A DNA stretch of 64,000 bases from an uncultured Oscillospiraceae bacterium (GCA_934448295.1 CAKSEY010000001.1:124001-188000); one strand, 5' to 3'. Numbered from the stretch's first letter, positions 33,673-42,909 are shown. Made by a program: numbers and translations. The notes: generated by a model not told the origin, from the sequence alone.

Positions 33673-34968
33673 TCAGCGGGCGCCCTCCAGCTTTTCGAGC
33701 ACCCTTGCGGCTTCTGCGTGACCGTTCTCCGCCGCAAGACGGAAGTATTTCTTAGCCTCTGCACGGTCTTTTTCGACCCCCGTGCCTTTCAGGTACATTA
33801 CCCCGAGATTGTACTGCGCGATATCCAGCCCCTGCTCAGCCGCCTTTGAGAACCAGCTGTAAGCCGCGTAGACGTTCTTTTCCACTCCGCTGCCGAGGTA
33901 CAGGCACTTGCCGTAGCTGCACTGCGCCCGGGCGTGTCCCAGCTCCGCTGCGTGGCGGTAGAACATTGCGGCGCCCTGGTAGTCCTTTTCTGCAAGGCAG
34001 CGCCGCGCGGACTGGTAGTCCTCCTCGCCGTCGTCGGGCTGTGGCTCGGGGGGCTCGTTTTCCTCGGGGGGAGGCTCCGGTGCGGGGTTCCCCGGGAGCA
34101 GCCTGCGCCAGCGCTCCGCAAGCGCCGGGTCTTTCTGCACGAACGTTCCCGTATCATAGCACAGCGCGATGAAGTCCACCGCGTCCTCGTAGCCCGTCTT
34201 TGCGGCTTTCAGGAACCATTCGAACGCCGCCGCTTCGTTGATTTCGCAGGCGATACCCTCCGCGAGGAAATACCCGGTCATGTACTGCGCCGCAGGGACT
34301 CCGTTTTCCGCCGCCCGCAGGAACCATTCCCGCGCGGAATTCACGTCCTGATTTCCACCGCGCCCCTCCATCAGATAGAAGCCGATGTAGTACTCAGCCT
34401 CCGGGCAGTCCTGGTGCGCGGACTGTTCGAACCAGTACAGCGCCCGGTCGTAGTCCCGCAGCCTGTCGAAATGCCGCCCTAGGCTGTATTGCTCGGCGCT
34501 GTCGGTGATGTTCTTGCGGCTCTCGGTCTCGGCGGCAGAGGGCGGAGCCTCTATCCGGAAGGAGATATCGCAGCCCAGCGCTGCGGCGACAGCCTCGACA
34601 GCCTCGGCGGCGGTCCTGCCCTTGAGCCCTATCTCGTCGCGCAGGGAGCGCACACATCTTGCCGCCGCAGCGGAACGCACCTCGAACGGCTTTCCCTTTA
34701 CCGCCCGGAGCTTCTGCGCGCAGCCGTCGTAAAGCGCGACATAGCACAGCCGGCGCACGGCGCTTTCCTTGGGGAAGATGTCGGCGATGAGCGAATCGGC
34801 GCGCCTGCGGTCGAGCAGCACGTCCTCCCCGAACCGCCCGGCGAGGTAGCACAGCACGCCCCTGATATCCCGCACCGGCTCTCCCGCCTTTGTGTGGACA
34901 GTCTTGCAGTAGGGGCAGAAGTCCTGCTTGTCGTCGTCGAATACCCTGCCGCATTTTCCGCATACCAT
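33673..34968 (-). CDS. Sel1-repeat protein with an N-terminal zinc ribbon
   Basis: 431 aa. The zinc ribbon (CGKCG...CPYC, about 3-23) is followed by a 120-residue helical region. Sel1-type TPR repeats then fall in two blocks, about 160-290 and 330-425 (e.g. AREWFLRAAENGVPAAQYMTG, AYSWFSKAAEQGLDIAQYNLG), split by an acidic Pro/Glu linker. Such proteins are scaffolds. The start ATG 34968 has GGGAGG 8 nt upstream. It is first in the operon with the TerY-C protein and the kinase, so it may gather substrates for the kinase. Confidence 0.85.
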   Translation of the reverse strand: MVCGKCGRVFDDDKQDFCPYCKTVHTKAGEPVRDIRGVLCYLAGRFGEDVLLDRRRADSLIADIFPKESAVRRLCYVALYDGCAQKLRAVKGKPFEVRSAAAARCVRSLRDEIGLKGRTAAEAVEAVAAALGCDISFRIEAPPSAAETESRKNITDSAEQYSLGRHFDRLRDYDRALYWFEQSAHQDCPEAEYYIGFYLMEGRGGNQDVNSAREWFLRAAENGVPAAQYMTGYFLAEGIACEINEAAAFEWFLKAAKTGYEDAVDFIALCYDTGTFVQKDPALAERWRRLLPGNPAPEPPPEENEPPEPQPDDGEEDYQSARRCLAEKDYQGAAMFYRHAAELGHARAQCSYGKCLYLGSGVEKNVYAAYSWFSKAAEQGLDIAQYNLGVMYLKGTGVEKDRAEAKKYFRLAAENGHAEAARVLEKLEGAR

Positions 34969-34998
34969 GCCGCTCGCCTCCCGTACATTCATATCTCT

Positions 34999-35027
34999 AT
35001 TGTACCACAAATATCCTGCAATGTCAA
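34999..35027 (-). promoter_or_regulatory. SigA promoter of the Sel1/TerY-C/kinase operon
   Basis: On the minus strand TTGACA (35027-35022) and TACAAT (35004-34999) are 17 nt apart. This is one of the best promoter matches in the window. Confidence 0.85.
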
Positions 35028-35052
35028 ATAAAAAAAGACCGATAATATGGAA

Positions 35053-35079
35053 AGCGGCGCTGTGATTCTCAGCGCCGCT
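35053..35079. terminator. Hairpin after the ABC-2 operon
   Basis: AGCGGCGCTG/CAGCGCCGCT, a perfect 10-bp stem with a 7-nt loop. The same stem with another loop recurs at 38461-38487. It follows the permease stop on the minus strand; a T run appears about 16 nt later. Confidence 0.6.
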
Positions 35080-35116
35080 ATGTTTTTACTATATCGCAAC
35101 ACTCAGGCGGCGGAAA

Positions 35117-35959
35117 TCAGAATTCCGGCTTGTCCTCCTGATTGTTTATCCTGGTGCCCTTCTGCACCGCGAGGGTGAGCACGAACATCATCACGCCGAT
35201 AACAACGGAAAGAACGGTTCCCACCGCTATGCTGCCTATTTCGTCGGACAGCGCGAAGCTTTCCGTGAACATCTCGCCGGTGACGAGGGCGCGCAGGGTC
35301 AGCGGGTGGAACTTTGTCAGCCCGAGCTGGTTCAGGAAGATCTGCACAATGCTCACGCCGATATACATGAATATCGTCACAACGCCGGGGCGGCTGGTGC
35401 AGAGTCCTATCGACATATACACCACGATAATGAACGCAAGATAGACCGCGCACAGCAGCGCCGCAAGGAACATCATGCCCGCTCCGACCGTGCCGTCCGT
35501 GAACACCAGGTTGCAGATACCTCCCGCAAGAAGGCAGGAAACGAACGTTACGGCAAAAACGGTGACGGGGTACAGAATGTATTTGGGTATGAGGTACTCG
35601 AACGTCCCAAGCCCCGTGCAGGACGGGATTATGGTGGCGCGCTTCTTCTGCTCGCCGCCGCAGGGGGACATCAGCACCAGCATTATTATCAGCGTGGAGG
35701 TGGAGCAGAATTCCGCCATGGTCATGCTGAAAACCACGCCGGCGTTGTTGAACACGGAAGCCACATCGCCTATATCCAGCGCCCCGGTATCGGCGACAGC
35801 CGCCTGGGTGGTGCTTATTCCCTCCAGCAGGAGGTTCATAGCCCAGTACATCAGCGGGTCGGCAAGCGCAAACGAGGCTATCGCGAGGATTATCCCGCCC
35901 AGCCTGAAAGTCCTGGTGAACTGTAACCACTCTTTTTTGAAGCCTGCTTTTATCTGCAT
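35117..35959 (-). CDS. ABC-2-type transporter permease
   Basis: 280 aa, six membrane helices with a soluble segment after the first. The membrane half of an exporter with the ATPase gene just upstream. The start ATG 35959 lies 1 nt after the ATPase stop, with GGTGG 8 nt before. The central segment EQKKRATIIPSCTGLGTFEYLIPKYILYP is typical of the family's coupling region. The substrate is unknown. Confidence 0.85.
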   Translation of the reverse strand: MQIKAGFKKEWLQFTRTFRLGGIILAIASFALADPLMYWAMNLLLEGISTTQAAVADTGALDIGDVASVFNNAGVVFSMTMAEFCSTSTLIIMLVLMSPCGGEQKKRATIIPSCTGLGTFEYLIPKYILYPVTVFAVTFVSCLLAGGICNLVFTDGTVGAGMMFLAALLCAVYLAFIIVVYMSIGLCTSRPGVVTIFMYIGVSIVQIFLNQLGLTKFHPLTLRALVTGEMFTESFALSDEIGSIAVGTVLSVVIGVMMFVLTLAVQKGTRINNQEDKPEF

Positions 35960-35960
35960 A

Positions 35961-36848
35961 TCAGTCCACCACCTTTCTGAATACTTCCTCAAGGGTAGCC
36001 GTGCCTATTTTCAGCTCCTCCGCAGCCGCTTCATTGTCGGCGAGGAGCCTTATCAGCCTGCGGGAGCACTCCTCCGGGGAATCGGTGCCGAACCGGAACG
36101 TCCCGGTGGTGTCGTTGAATTCCGCCCGGGCATAGTCCACGGTGAGCAGCTTTATCTTCATCTCGTCCGTAAGCCCGCGAACGCGCAGGTATACAACGCT
36201 GCCCGCGTGCTTCAGCAGAACGTCGTTCAGCCTGCCCTCCTCCGCGAGGACTCCGTCCTTCATGATGCCTATGCGGTTTGCCACGCGCTCAACGTCCGAC
36301 AGGATATGCGTGGAGAGCACGATGGTGCTGCCCATTCCTTTCAGCCGCTCGATGATGGAGATGACCTCGGCTCTGCCCTCCGGGTCAAGGGCGGAGGTAG
36401 GCTCGTCGAATATCAGCAGCTCAGGGTCGCCGATTATTGCGGCGCCCATTCCGAGGCGCTGGGTCATTCCGCGGGAATAGCCCTTTGCGCGGCGGTCTGC
36501 CGCCTTTGTAAGCCCCACGATATCGAGGACTTCATTCACGCGGCGGGTCACGTCTCCGGGGTAATTGCAGCAGGCTGCGATGTATTCAAGATACTCCCGG
36601 GAGGTCATGTAGCCGTATATCACCGGGCTTTCCGGCAGGTATCCTATCTTCACGGGCTTGCCGTCGCCGATGGTTATTTCGCCCTCGTCCTTGGGGATTA
36701 TGTTGGTGATGATGTTCATGGTCGTGGTTTTCCCGCAGCCGTTGCGCCCCAGGAAGCCGTACACATCGCCCTTTTCTATGTCCATGCTCAGCCCGCGCAG
36801 GACTGAGTATGAGCCGTATTGCTTGTGCAGATTTCGTATTCTTACCAA
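35961..36848 (-). CDS. ABC transporter ATP-binding protein (ABC-2 exporter)
   Basis: 295 aa. Walker A GRNGCGKTT, signature YSRGMTQRL, Walker B LLIFDEPTSALDP and the switch LSTHIL are intact. A 70-residue C-terminal extension may bind the permease. I place the start at TTG 36848: AAGGGTGG lies 6 nt upstream, the protein then opens with the family-typical VRIRNLHKQYG, and the ATG at 36866 would be only about 11 nt after the predicted transcription start with no ribosome binding site. Confidence 0.88.
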   Translation of the reverse strand: MVRIRNLHKQYGSYSVLRGLSMDIEKGDVYGFLGRNGCGKTTTMNIITNIIPKDEGEITIGDGKPVKIGYLPESPVIYGYMTSREYLEYIAACCNYPGDVTRRVNEVLDIVGLTKAADRRAKGYSRGMTQRLGMGAAIIGDPELLIFDEPTSALDPEGRAEVISIIERLKGMGSTIVLSTHILSDVERVANRIGIMKDGVLAEEGRLNDVLLKHAGSVVYLRVRGLTDEMKIKLLTVDYARAEFNDTTGTFRFGTDSPEECSRRLIRLLADNEAAAEELKIGTATLEEVFRKVVD

Positions 36849-36883
36849 GTGAGCCACCCTTTCCATTATATAGTATATCTATA

Positions 36884-36912
36884 ATACTACACTATTGAGC
36901 AACATTTGTCAA
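36884..36912 (-). promoter_or_regulatory. Promoter of the ABC-2 operon with an operator-like palindrome
   Basis: TTGACA (36912-36907), 17 nt, TAGTAT (36889-36884) on the minus strand. The -10 is part of an inverted repeat TAGTAT...ATACTA just at the start site, a position used by GntR-type repressors of such exporters. No GntR gene is adjacent. Confidence 0.65.
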
Positions 36913-36931
36913 TAGCAAAGTTGGTAAAACA

Positions 36932-36958
36932 GAAAAACCCCTGCCCGAAAGCAGGGGG
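36932..36958 (-). terminator. Terminator of rpmB
   Basis: Minus-strand stem CCCCTGC/GCAGGGG with a 6-nt loop, then TTTTTCTG. Confidence 0.85.
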
Positions 36959-36993
36959 AGTTTTCTGTAACCAAAACTTATGTCAGAATAAGT

Positions 36994-37182
36994 TTAAACT
37001 GCTCTCTGTACAAGACCGGAGCGCAGGCAGCGTGTGCAGGCATTAACTCTGCAGGGAGTGCCGTTAACGATAGCCTTTACCTTCTTGACATTGGGCTTAT
37101 AGGTTCTGTTGCTGCGTCTGTGAGAGTGGGATACCTTGATTCCGAAGGTAACGCTCTTGCCGCAGATTTCACATTTTGCCAT
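36994..37182 (-). CDS. rpmB: 50S ribosomal protein L28 (zinc-binding form)
   Basis: 62 aa. A component of the large ribosomal subunit. MAKCEICGKSVTFG at the N-terminus and ACTRCLRSG near the end give two CxxC pairs, so this is the zinc-containing form. The basic middle part (SHRRSNRTYKPN) is typical. ATG 37182 is used since AGGTAGGTG lies just upstream. It stands alone, as usual for rpmB in this group. Confidence 0.95.
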   Translation of the reverse strand: MAKCEICGKSVTFGIKVSHSHRRSNRTYKPNVKKVKAIVNGTPCRVNACTRCLRSGLVQRAV

Positions 37183-37200
37183 TTGAAGCACCTACCTCTC

Positions 37201-37466
37201 TAGTGGATTTTTTCAGTAACGTATAATATTTTATCAGAAACAGCGAAAAAATGCAAGTGTTTATTAGTATACAGCGGAATCTTTGTAGGATATCACAAAT
37301 AATCTGCTGAAACCGGCTTCAAAAACATCACTTTAACTAAACTTGCGGTATATATGCGCTGGCGTATTATACTTTCGGTAGTTCCGTTCCGGCGTTCAGA
37401 AAAATGCCGTGTGTTTTTCTGAACGATTTTTTGTTCAACCCTCTTTTCAAAGCCGCCGGGATATGC
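37201..37466. other. Intergenic region upstream of the hairpin element
   Basis: No convincing gene. It should contain the rpmB promoter. A short inverted repeat (GTTCAGAAAAA and TTTTTCTGAAC, near 37395-37424) stands out, with CGATTTTTTG after it, and could be a terminator. No tRNA was found. Confidence 0.4.
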
Positions 37467-37472
37467 TATAAT
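37467..37472 (+). promoter_or_regulatory. Possible -10 box upstream of the hairpin element
   Basis: TATAAT. The best -35 at 17 nt is TTTTCA, which is weak. Transcription would begin at about 37479, the first base of the hairpin element. Confidence 0.4.
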
Positions 37473-37479
37473 CAAATTA

Positions 37480-37642
37480 GGCAACCTCTTAAAACCGGGA
37501 CACGAGCAGATTTCGTACATGACTTATATCAGATGCTAGGAGTCAAACCGCAGTCATACTTGATGTATTACAAGGTTTGACAACGAAGCAGATGATATAA
37601 GTCATAGAAATCTGCCGTGAAGGAGGTTTTTAGAGGTTACCT
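37480..37642 (+). repeat. 163-bp long imperfect palindrome (MITE-like or hairpin RNA)
   Basis: Ends GGCAACCTCTTAAAA and, inverted, GGTAACCTCTAAAAA. Further in, GCAGATTTC and ATGACTTATATCA recur inverted with a 3-nt length difference. In the centre GTCAAACC pairs with GGTTTGAC. No coding frame and no clear target-site duplication. It lies directly upstream of the gene at 37664, so it may also be its folded leader. Confidence 0.6.
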
Positions 37643-37663
37643 TTATGGAATGGGGGTATTTTT

Positions 37664-38419
37664 ATGATATGCAGACATTGCGGAGCTGAAATAAGCGATT
37701 ACGCGTCATTCTGTACATTCTGCGGAAAACCCACGGGGAGCGCCGCGCAGCAGGACGAAATGCCGTCCGTATCGTCCGGCGAGCCTCTGCCGGGATATTC
37801 CGCGCCGGAGCAGATAGACGGCAGAATGCCCGAGCCCACGCGGGAATACGGCGTTACGCCGGAATTTGACCGCCGACAGCTCCAGGATTTTATCCCGCTG
37901 AGAGACCTGGAGCTGATGAACGGCTCCAACTGGACTGAGATTCAGAGGATAGGCTGCATTACCGGGGACGACGGCGGTCACTACGGCATAGGCTGGATGC
38001 AGTTCGTGCTGTATTTTGAGCTTTTCGCGGCGGCGTTCGGTTTGCTTCTCAGCGCGCTGAAGCTGCTCACCGGCTTTGGAATGGGCGCGGTGTGGAAGCT
38101 GGCGTATCTGATATGTCCCGGAATGAAGCCGCTGTGTATAGTTATAGGTCTGCTGCTTCTGGCGGTGGGAGCGGGATTCGTGCTGGCGCGGTTCCGGCTG
38201 GCGGCGCTGCGGAGAAACGCGCTGTGGCTGTATATAGGAGTGTGCCTGGCGCGGCTGGCGGTGTGGCTGGCGTATTTCTGCGGGCTTTGCCTTACGACAG
38301 GTCTGCCGCTGTGGGAGCTGATCTCGCCCGCCGATGTGATTTCCATAATCGCAGGAATCGTGCTGATGGTGGTGAATTTCGTGTATTTCCGCCACAGAAG
38401 GGCGGTTTTCGTCAACTGA
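37664..38419 (+). CDS. Zinc-ribbon membrane protein of unknown function
   Basis: 251 aa. An N-terminal zinc ribbon (MICRHCGAEI ... CTFCGKP) is followed by a Pro-rich linker (25-75), a short conserved-looking segment (FIPLRDLELMNGSNWTEIQ), and four or five membrane helices from residue 105 to the end. The type is common in Firmicutes, with no known function. GGGGG lies about 8 nt before ATG 37664. It stands alone behind the long hairpin element. Confidence 0.75.
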   Translation: MICRHCGAEISDYASFCTFCGKPTGSAAQQDEMPSVSSGEPLPGYSAPEQIDGRMPEPTREYGVTPEFDRRQLQDFIPLRDLELMNGSNWTEIQRIGCITGDDGGHYGIGWMQFVLYFELFAAAFGLLLSALKLLTGFGMGAVWKLAYLICPGMKPLCIVIGLLLLAVGAGFVLARFRLAALRRNALWLYIGVCLARLAVWLAYFCGLCLTTGLPLWELISPADVISIIAGIVLMVVNFVYFRHRRAVFVN

Positions 38420-38460
38420 ATTCTTCGGGCTGAGGTTGTTGAAAGAATGTTGAAAATCTG

Positions 38461-38487
38461 AGCGGCGCTGATAACCACAGCGCCGCT
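38461..38487. terminator. Bidirectional hairpin between the membrane protein and the esterase
   Basis: AGCGGCGCTG/CAGCGCCGCT, 10 bp, loop ATAACCA. The stem is identical to that at 35053-35079. The plus strand continues AATTTATTTA. Confidence 0.65.
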
Positions 38488-38494
38488 AATTTAT

Positions 38495-39553
38495 TTACTT
38501 TATAATATTCTCCTCAAAGTAGCGGTAAAGCTCGCCCGCCATTTCCTCCTGCTCGGTGGCGCGGGGGTGCCCGTTGGTGCCGCAGCCTGTGCGGCGGAAC
38601 ATGAAGTGCGATACCCTGTCGGAGTTCATCTCCTGCGCTATCTCCTCAAGGGCGTCGTCCCATGTGGGGTCGTGCCCCAGTATCGTGAGGATAAGCACGA
38701 ACTTTGCCGCAGGGTACTTCTCCATCAGCGTACGCAGCAGCTTTATGTAGTTGTCCTTCCACATACGGCGGTAGCCCGGCTCTTTTATGCGCTCGGGCTC
38801 GGGGTTGGCGTCGTTCTGACCGATGGCGATTATTACCGCGTCAGCCGTCCACTTTGAGAAATCCCATGTCTTTCTGTCGGCGTAGGGCGTGAACTCTATC
38901 TTATCGTAGCAGCTTTCCATTCCGGTGAGCTGGTCGGAGCAGAAATATCCCGTGCCATCCAGCAGGGCGATACCTCCCTGGGCGATGTCGTGGAGCTCCG
39001 CGTTGAGCTTCTTTGCCAGCTTATAGGGGTAGCTGAAAGCGGAGTTATCCAGGCGGTTGCGGTGGTCTGCCGGGTCGCACTGACCCTCGTAATAAATAGC
39101 CTCCGTCACCTCGCCTGCGGAAACGCTGTCGCCGTAGACCTCAAGCTTCATGTCGTACTTGTGAGCCGGGTTTGTGACCTCCGCGTTTTCGTCCACCACT
39201 ATCCCCACGAATTCAAGGTAGTTGTGGGAAGCCATGGTTTTCAGTATGCGCAGGGTATGCGGCTTGTCCTCCAGACCCTCGGCGGCGATATACAGCTCGT
39301 CCTCGCGGGTTTTCGGGAGGGTCATCTTCTTCATCACTCCGTCAACTATAACGGCGAAATGCGTGTCGTCCTGGAAGTTTATGTTCTTCAGCACTACCGC
39401 CGCGCTGGTGCCGGTGAAATTCACGTCCGCGTAGGTGGCGGGCCATGTCATGACCGGGCGCTTCGGGTCGTCGAGATCTATTCTGCCGACGTACTGAAAG
39501 CAGCCGGAATCCGCCGGGATAAGCTTCTTTCCCTTTTCTATCGTGTATGCCAT
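38495..39553 (-). CDS. SGNH esterase, carbohydrate esterase family 2-like
   Basis: 352 aa, no signal peptide. The N-terminal beta-sandwich (about 1-125) is followed by an SGNH hydrolase domain: GDSVSAG (block I, nucleophile Ser), the Gly in AQGGIAL, GQND (block III Asn) and a late His in GHPRATE. This two-domain plan matches family 2 acetyl-xylan esterases, which remove acetyl groups from plant glycans. Without a signal peptide it would act on imported oligosaccharides. GGAG lies about 7 nt before ATG 39553. It is the last gene of the lepA-hemW-PNPOx operon. Confidence 0.85.
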   Translation of the reverse strand: MAYTIEKGKKLIPADSGCFQYVGRIDLDDPKRPVMTWPATYADVNFTGTSAAVVLKNINFQDDTHFAVIVDGVMKKMTLPKTREDELYIAAEGLEDKPHTLRILKTMASHNYLEFVGIVVDENAEVTNPAHKYDMKLEVYGDSVSAGEVTEAIYYEGQCDPADHRNRLDNSAFSYPYKLAKKLNAELHDIAQGGIALLDGTGYFCSDQLTGMESCYDKIEFTPYADRKTWDFSKWTADAVIIAIGQNDANPEPERIKEPGYRRMWKDNYIKLLRTLMEKYPAAKFVLILTILGHDPTWDDALEEIAQEMNSDRVSHFMFRRTGCGTNGHPRATEQEEMAGELYRYFEENIIK

Positions 39554-39564
39554 ATCTTTTCTCC

Positions 39565-40035
39565 TTATAAATGAACCTTGCAGGATATTTTGTTTACCTC
39601 CAGCCGGAAAACGCAGACAGCGTTCAGCGTTTCCGGGCGGAATTCGCAGTTTTCGCGCCCCGTCGCCTGCTTCATCAGGCTTTGCAGACCGAGTATCTTT
39701 TCGTCCTGGTCGGTGATGATCTCGACGTTTCCCGTGCCGATAACGCTGCTGAATTCAGCATAGCAGTCGCAGGGGACTTCTCCCGGGTGGAGCTGATAGC
39801 CGCAGTCCATCTCAAAGCCGACCTCGCAGCCCTCGCTGACGAGGTCTATCTTCCTGCCCTCCCTGGCGCTGTGGAAGTAGAGGAACCGCTTTCTATCGCG
39901 CTTCACAAAGCCGAAGTTCAGTGGAACTATATACACCTCGCCGCTGTCGTTGAATCCCAGCCGACAGCAGTGGCAGCGGGAGATCACCTCGTCTATTTTT
40001 GCTTCATCGGTTATTTCGCGGTCTTTTCTTCTCAT
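39565..40035 (-). CDS. Pyridoxamine 5'-phosphate oxidase-family flavoprotein (NimA-like)
   Basis: 156 aa. A split-barrel FMN-binding protein. [10 protein letters not shown] and SRCHCCRLGF at the start, then VYIVPLNFGF and FHSAREGRKIDLV, place it with the nitroimidazole-reductase-like group. The physiological reaction is unknown. Its start overlaps the hemW stop by 4 nt (ATGA). Confidence 0.88.
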   Translation of the reverse strand: MRRKDREITDEAKIDEVISRCHCCRLGFNDSGEVYIVPLNFGFVKRDRKRFLYFHSAREGRKIDLVSEGCEVGFEMDCGYQLHPGEVPCDCYAEFSSVIGTGNVEIITDQDEKILGLQSLMKQATGRENCEFRPETLNAVCVFRLEVNKISCKVHL

Positions 40036-41099
40036 GATTCCTCCCTGTGCGCCAACAGAAGCGACACGATGTAGTTGTACACCGGAAAGCCCTTTCCGGT
40101 GAGCCTGAGCCTGCCGTTTTCCAGCTTGTAGTATTCCGCCGGAATAAGCCGCAGCGCGGATTCTATCGGCCTGTAAAGCTCCTCCGGGATCCCCTCGGAG
40201 ATACGCAGCCCCATCATCACGCGCTCGTCATAGTCGCCGGGGCGGTCGTCCGTAATTTCCACGGGCTGACGGCCGGAAGCTATGAAGCCATGCAGGTCGC
40301 GGGGGACGGCGAAGCGCCTCCCGCCGTAGAACGAGTGCGCCGCCGGGCCTATCCCGAGGTACTCCTCGTCCCGCCAGTATTTCAGGTTGTGGCGGCACCG
40401 GAAGCCCTCCCGGGCGAAGTTGCTTATCTCGTACTGTACGAAGCCGTGCTTTTCACAGAGCTCCTGACACAGCGCGTAGAGATCCGCCATTTTCTCGTCG
40501 TCCGCCATGTCCGGGGGCGGATTTTTGCCGAAGGGCGTTTCCGGCTCCAGCGTGAGCATATACGCGGAAATGTGCTGCACCGGGAGCCCCGCCAGCCGCT
40601 CTATCGTGTCGGTGAGGGACTCCGCAGTCTGCCCGGGGATACCCAGCATAACATCTGCGGAAATGTTGTCGAATCCGGCTTTTTCCGCAGCGAGGATAAG
40701 CTCCTGCGCCTGGGCGGAATCATGCAGCCTGCCGAGCTTTTTCAGCTCCCCGTCCTGGAGCGACTGAACTCCCACGGAAATGCGGTTTATCCCGGCGCTT
40801 CTCATCATGCGGAGCGTACCGATATCTGCGGAGGCGGGGTTACATTCTGCGGATATCTCTGCCCCCGGGGTCACATTCACAGCGGACAGGATATCCGCCA
40901 TGTATTCTGCGATGAGGTTCGGGGTGCCGCCGCCGAAATATACGGTGCCGAACTGCTCCGGGTAATCCCGCAGGTTCCGCACCACCGCCCGCGCGTACTC
41001 CCGCCGGAGCCCATCGGCTCCCGCAGCGGAGTAGAAATCGCAGTATGGGCATTTCCGCACGCAGAACGGGACGTGGATATACAGCCCGCGATCATTCAT
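40032..41099 (-). CDS. hemW: Radical SAM heme chaperone HemW
   Basis: 355 aa. A radical SAM protein that carries heme rather than oxidising coproporphyrinogen. The iron-sulfur motif is [10 protein letters not shown] (CxxxCxxC). [10 protein letters not shown] and [15 protein letters not shown] follow, and the C-terminal HemN-like domain includes [10 protein letters not shown]. The cysteine after the cluster motif, found in true HemN, is absent (CDFYS). It overlaps lepA by 8 nt. lepA-hemW is a widely conserved pair in Firmicutes. Confidence 0.93.
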   Translation of the reverse strand: MNDRGLYIHVPFCVRKCPYCDFYSAAGADGLRREYARAVVRNLRDYPEQFGTVYFGGGTPNLIAEYMADILSAVNVTPGAEISAECNPASADIGTLRMMRSAGINRISVGVQSLQDGELKKLGRLHDSAQAQELILAAEKAGFDNISADVMLGIPGQTAESLTDTIERLAGLPVQHISAYMLTLEPETPFGKNPPPDMADDEKMADLYALCQELCEKHGFVQYEISNFAREGFRCRHNLKYWRDEEYLGIGPAAHSFYGGRRFAVPRDLHGFIASGRQPVEITDDRPGDYDERVMMGLRISEGIPEELYRPIESALRLIPAEYYKLENGRLRLTGKGFPVYNYIVSLLLAHREES

Positions 41100-42909
41100 C
41101 GTCGAGCTTCAGGACAGCCATGAACGCCTCCTGCGGAACCTCGACGGTACCAAAGGCTCTCATGCGCTTCTTGCCCTCCTTCTGCTTTTCAAGCAGCTTT
41201 TTCTTTCGGGTGATGTCGCCGCCGTAGCACTTGGCGAGGACGTCCTTGCGGAGAGCCTTTATCGTTTCACGGGCGATTATCTTTCCGCCGACCGCCGCCT
41301 GAATCGGTATCTCGAACATCTGCCGCGGGATATGCTCCTTCAGCTTTTCAGCCATCTTGCGGGCGCGCTCATAGGCCTTGTCGCTGTGCACGATGAACGA
41401 AAGCGCGTCTATAACGTCGCCGTTCAGCAGGATATCCAGCTTAACGAGCTTTGACGGAACGAAGCCCATCATCTCGTAATCGTAGCTTGCGTAGCCGCGT
41501 GTGCGGGATTTAAGCGCGTCGAAGAAGTCGTATACTATCTCGTTCAGCGGGAGCTCATAGTGCAGGTCAACGCGGTTCTGGTCGATATATTTCATATCCC
41601 GGAAAACTCCGCGCCTGTTCTGGCACAGCTCCATGATGTTGCCGACATAATCCGAGGGCGCGTAAACGTGCGCGTTGACAACGGGCTCGTAAGCCTGCGC
41701 TATCTCAGACGGGTCAGGGTAGTTTGTGGGGTTGTCTATCATCTTCACGGTGCCGTCGGTCATCTCTATCTTGTATACAACGGAGGGCGCGGTGGTGATG
41801 ATATCGAGGTTGTATTCGCGCTCGATGCGCTCCTGGATTATCTCCATGTGGAGCAGTCCGAGGAATCCGCAGCGGAATCCGAATCCCAGCGCAACGGAGG
41901 TCTCCGGCTCGAATGACAGGGAAGCGTCGTTAAGCTGGAGCTTTTCCAGTGCGTCCCGGAGGTCAACGTACTTCGCGCCGTCCGCCGGGTAGATACCGCT
42001 GAACACCATCGGGTTTACCTCGCGGTAGCCCGCGAGCGGCTCGGCGGCGGGGGTTTCGGCGGAGGTCACGGTGTCGCCGACCTTGGTCTCGCCGATTGAC
42101 TTGATGGAAGCCGCGATGTAGCCTACCTCGCCTGCCTTAAGCCCGGAGCAGGGCACAAGCTCTGTGGCACCCATGAATCCGGTCTCCACAACGGTGAATT
42201 CCGCGCCGGTCGCCATCATTTTTATCCTGTCGCCGGGCTTTACGGAGCCCTCCTTAATGCGGACGTAGGTTATAACTCCCTTGTAGCTGTCGTAGTAGCT
42301 GTCGAAAATCAGCGCTTTCAGCGGAGCTTCGGCGTCGCCCTTTGGCGCGGGAATGGACTTTACGACAGCCTCCATTACCGCGTGGATATTTATGCCCATC
42401 TTCGCGGAGATCTCCGGCGCGTCATCGGCGGGAATGCCTATTACGTTCTCGATCTCCTCCTTGACCTCCTCGGGGTGCGCGGAGGGCAGGTCTATCTTAT
42501 TGATGACCGGGACTACCTCAAGGTCGTTTTCTACTGCCAGGTAGGTGTTGGCAAGGGTCTGCGCCTCGATTCCCTGAGAAGCGTCAACGATGAGCAGCGC
42601 GCCCTCGCAGGCGACCAGCGACCGGGATACCTCGTAGTTGAAGTCCACATGACCGGGGGTGTCGATGAGGTTGAAGATATAGTCCTCGCCGTCGTCCGCG
42701 CGGTATTTCAGGCGGACTGCCCGCGCCTTTATCGTGATGCCGCGTTCGCGCTCGATGTCCATGTTGTCCAGGAGCTGCTCCTCCATGTCCCGGAGGGCGA
42801 CGGTCTGGGTCTGCTCCAGGATACGGTCGGCGAGGGTGGATTTTCCGTGGTCGATGTGCGCGATTATGCAGAAGTTGCGTATCTTGTCGAGATAGCTTGT
42901 ATCAGCCAT
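41092..42909 (-). CDS. lepA: Elongation factor 4 (LepA)
   Basis: 605 aa translational GTPase that remodels stalled or mis-translocated ribosomes. G1 [10 protein letters not shown]3 DTPGH and G4 NKID are intact. Domains II, III and V and the unique C-terminal domain (…[22 protein letters not shown]) are all present. ATG 42909 is used because AAAGGAAAG lies about 8 nt upstream and the protein then starts as [22 protein letters not shown], as in other LepA proteins. Confidence 0.96.
   Translation of the reverse strand: MADTSYLDKIRNFCIIAHIDHGKSTLADRILEQTQTVALRDMEEQLLDNMDIERERGITIKARAVRLKYRADDGEDYIFNLIDTPGHVDFNYEVSRSLVACEGALLIVDASQGIEAQTLANTYLAVENDLEVVPVINKIDLPSAHPEEVKEEIENVIGIPADDAPEISAKMGINIHAVMEAVVKSIPAPKGDAEAPLKALIFDSYYDSYKGVITYVRIKEGSVKPGDRIKMMATGAEFTVVETGFMGATELVPCSGLKAGEVGYIAASIKSIGETKVGDTVTSAETPAAEPLAGYREVNPMVFSGIYPADGAKYVDLRDALEKLQLNDASLSFEPETSVALGFGFRCGFLGLLHMEIIQERIEREYNLDIITTAPSVVYKIEMTDGTVKMIDNPTNYPDPSEIAQAYEPVVNAHVYAPSDYVGNIMELCQNRRGVFRDMKYIDQNRVDLHYELPLNEIVYDFFDALKSRTRGYASYDYEMMGFVPSKLVKLDILLNGDVIDALSFIVHSDKAYERARKMAEKLKEHIPRQMFEIPIQAAVGGKIIARETIKALRKDVLAKCYGGDITRKKKLLEKQKEGKKRMRAFGTVEVPQEAFMAVLKLDDE

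Noticed and set aside
36848..36866. ATG 36866 as start of the ABC-2 ATPase
   Set aside because: It would leave a leader of about 11 nt with no ribosome binding site; the TTG at 36848 has AAGGGTGG in front and fits the family start.
37201..37466. Possible tRNA or small RNA gene
   Set aside because: No cloverleaf or conserved small-RNA motif; only a short AT-rich inverted repeat near 37400.
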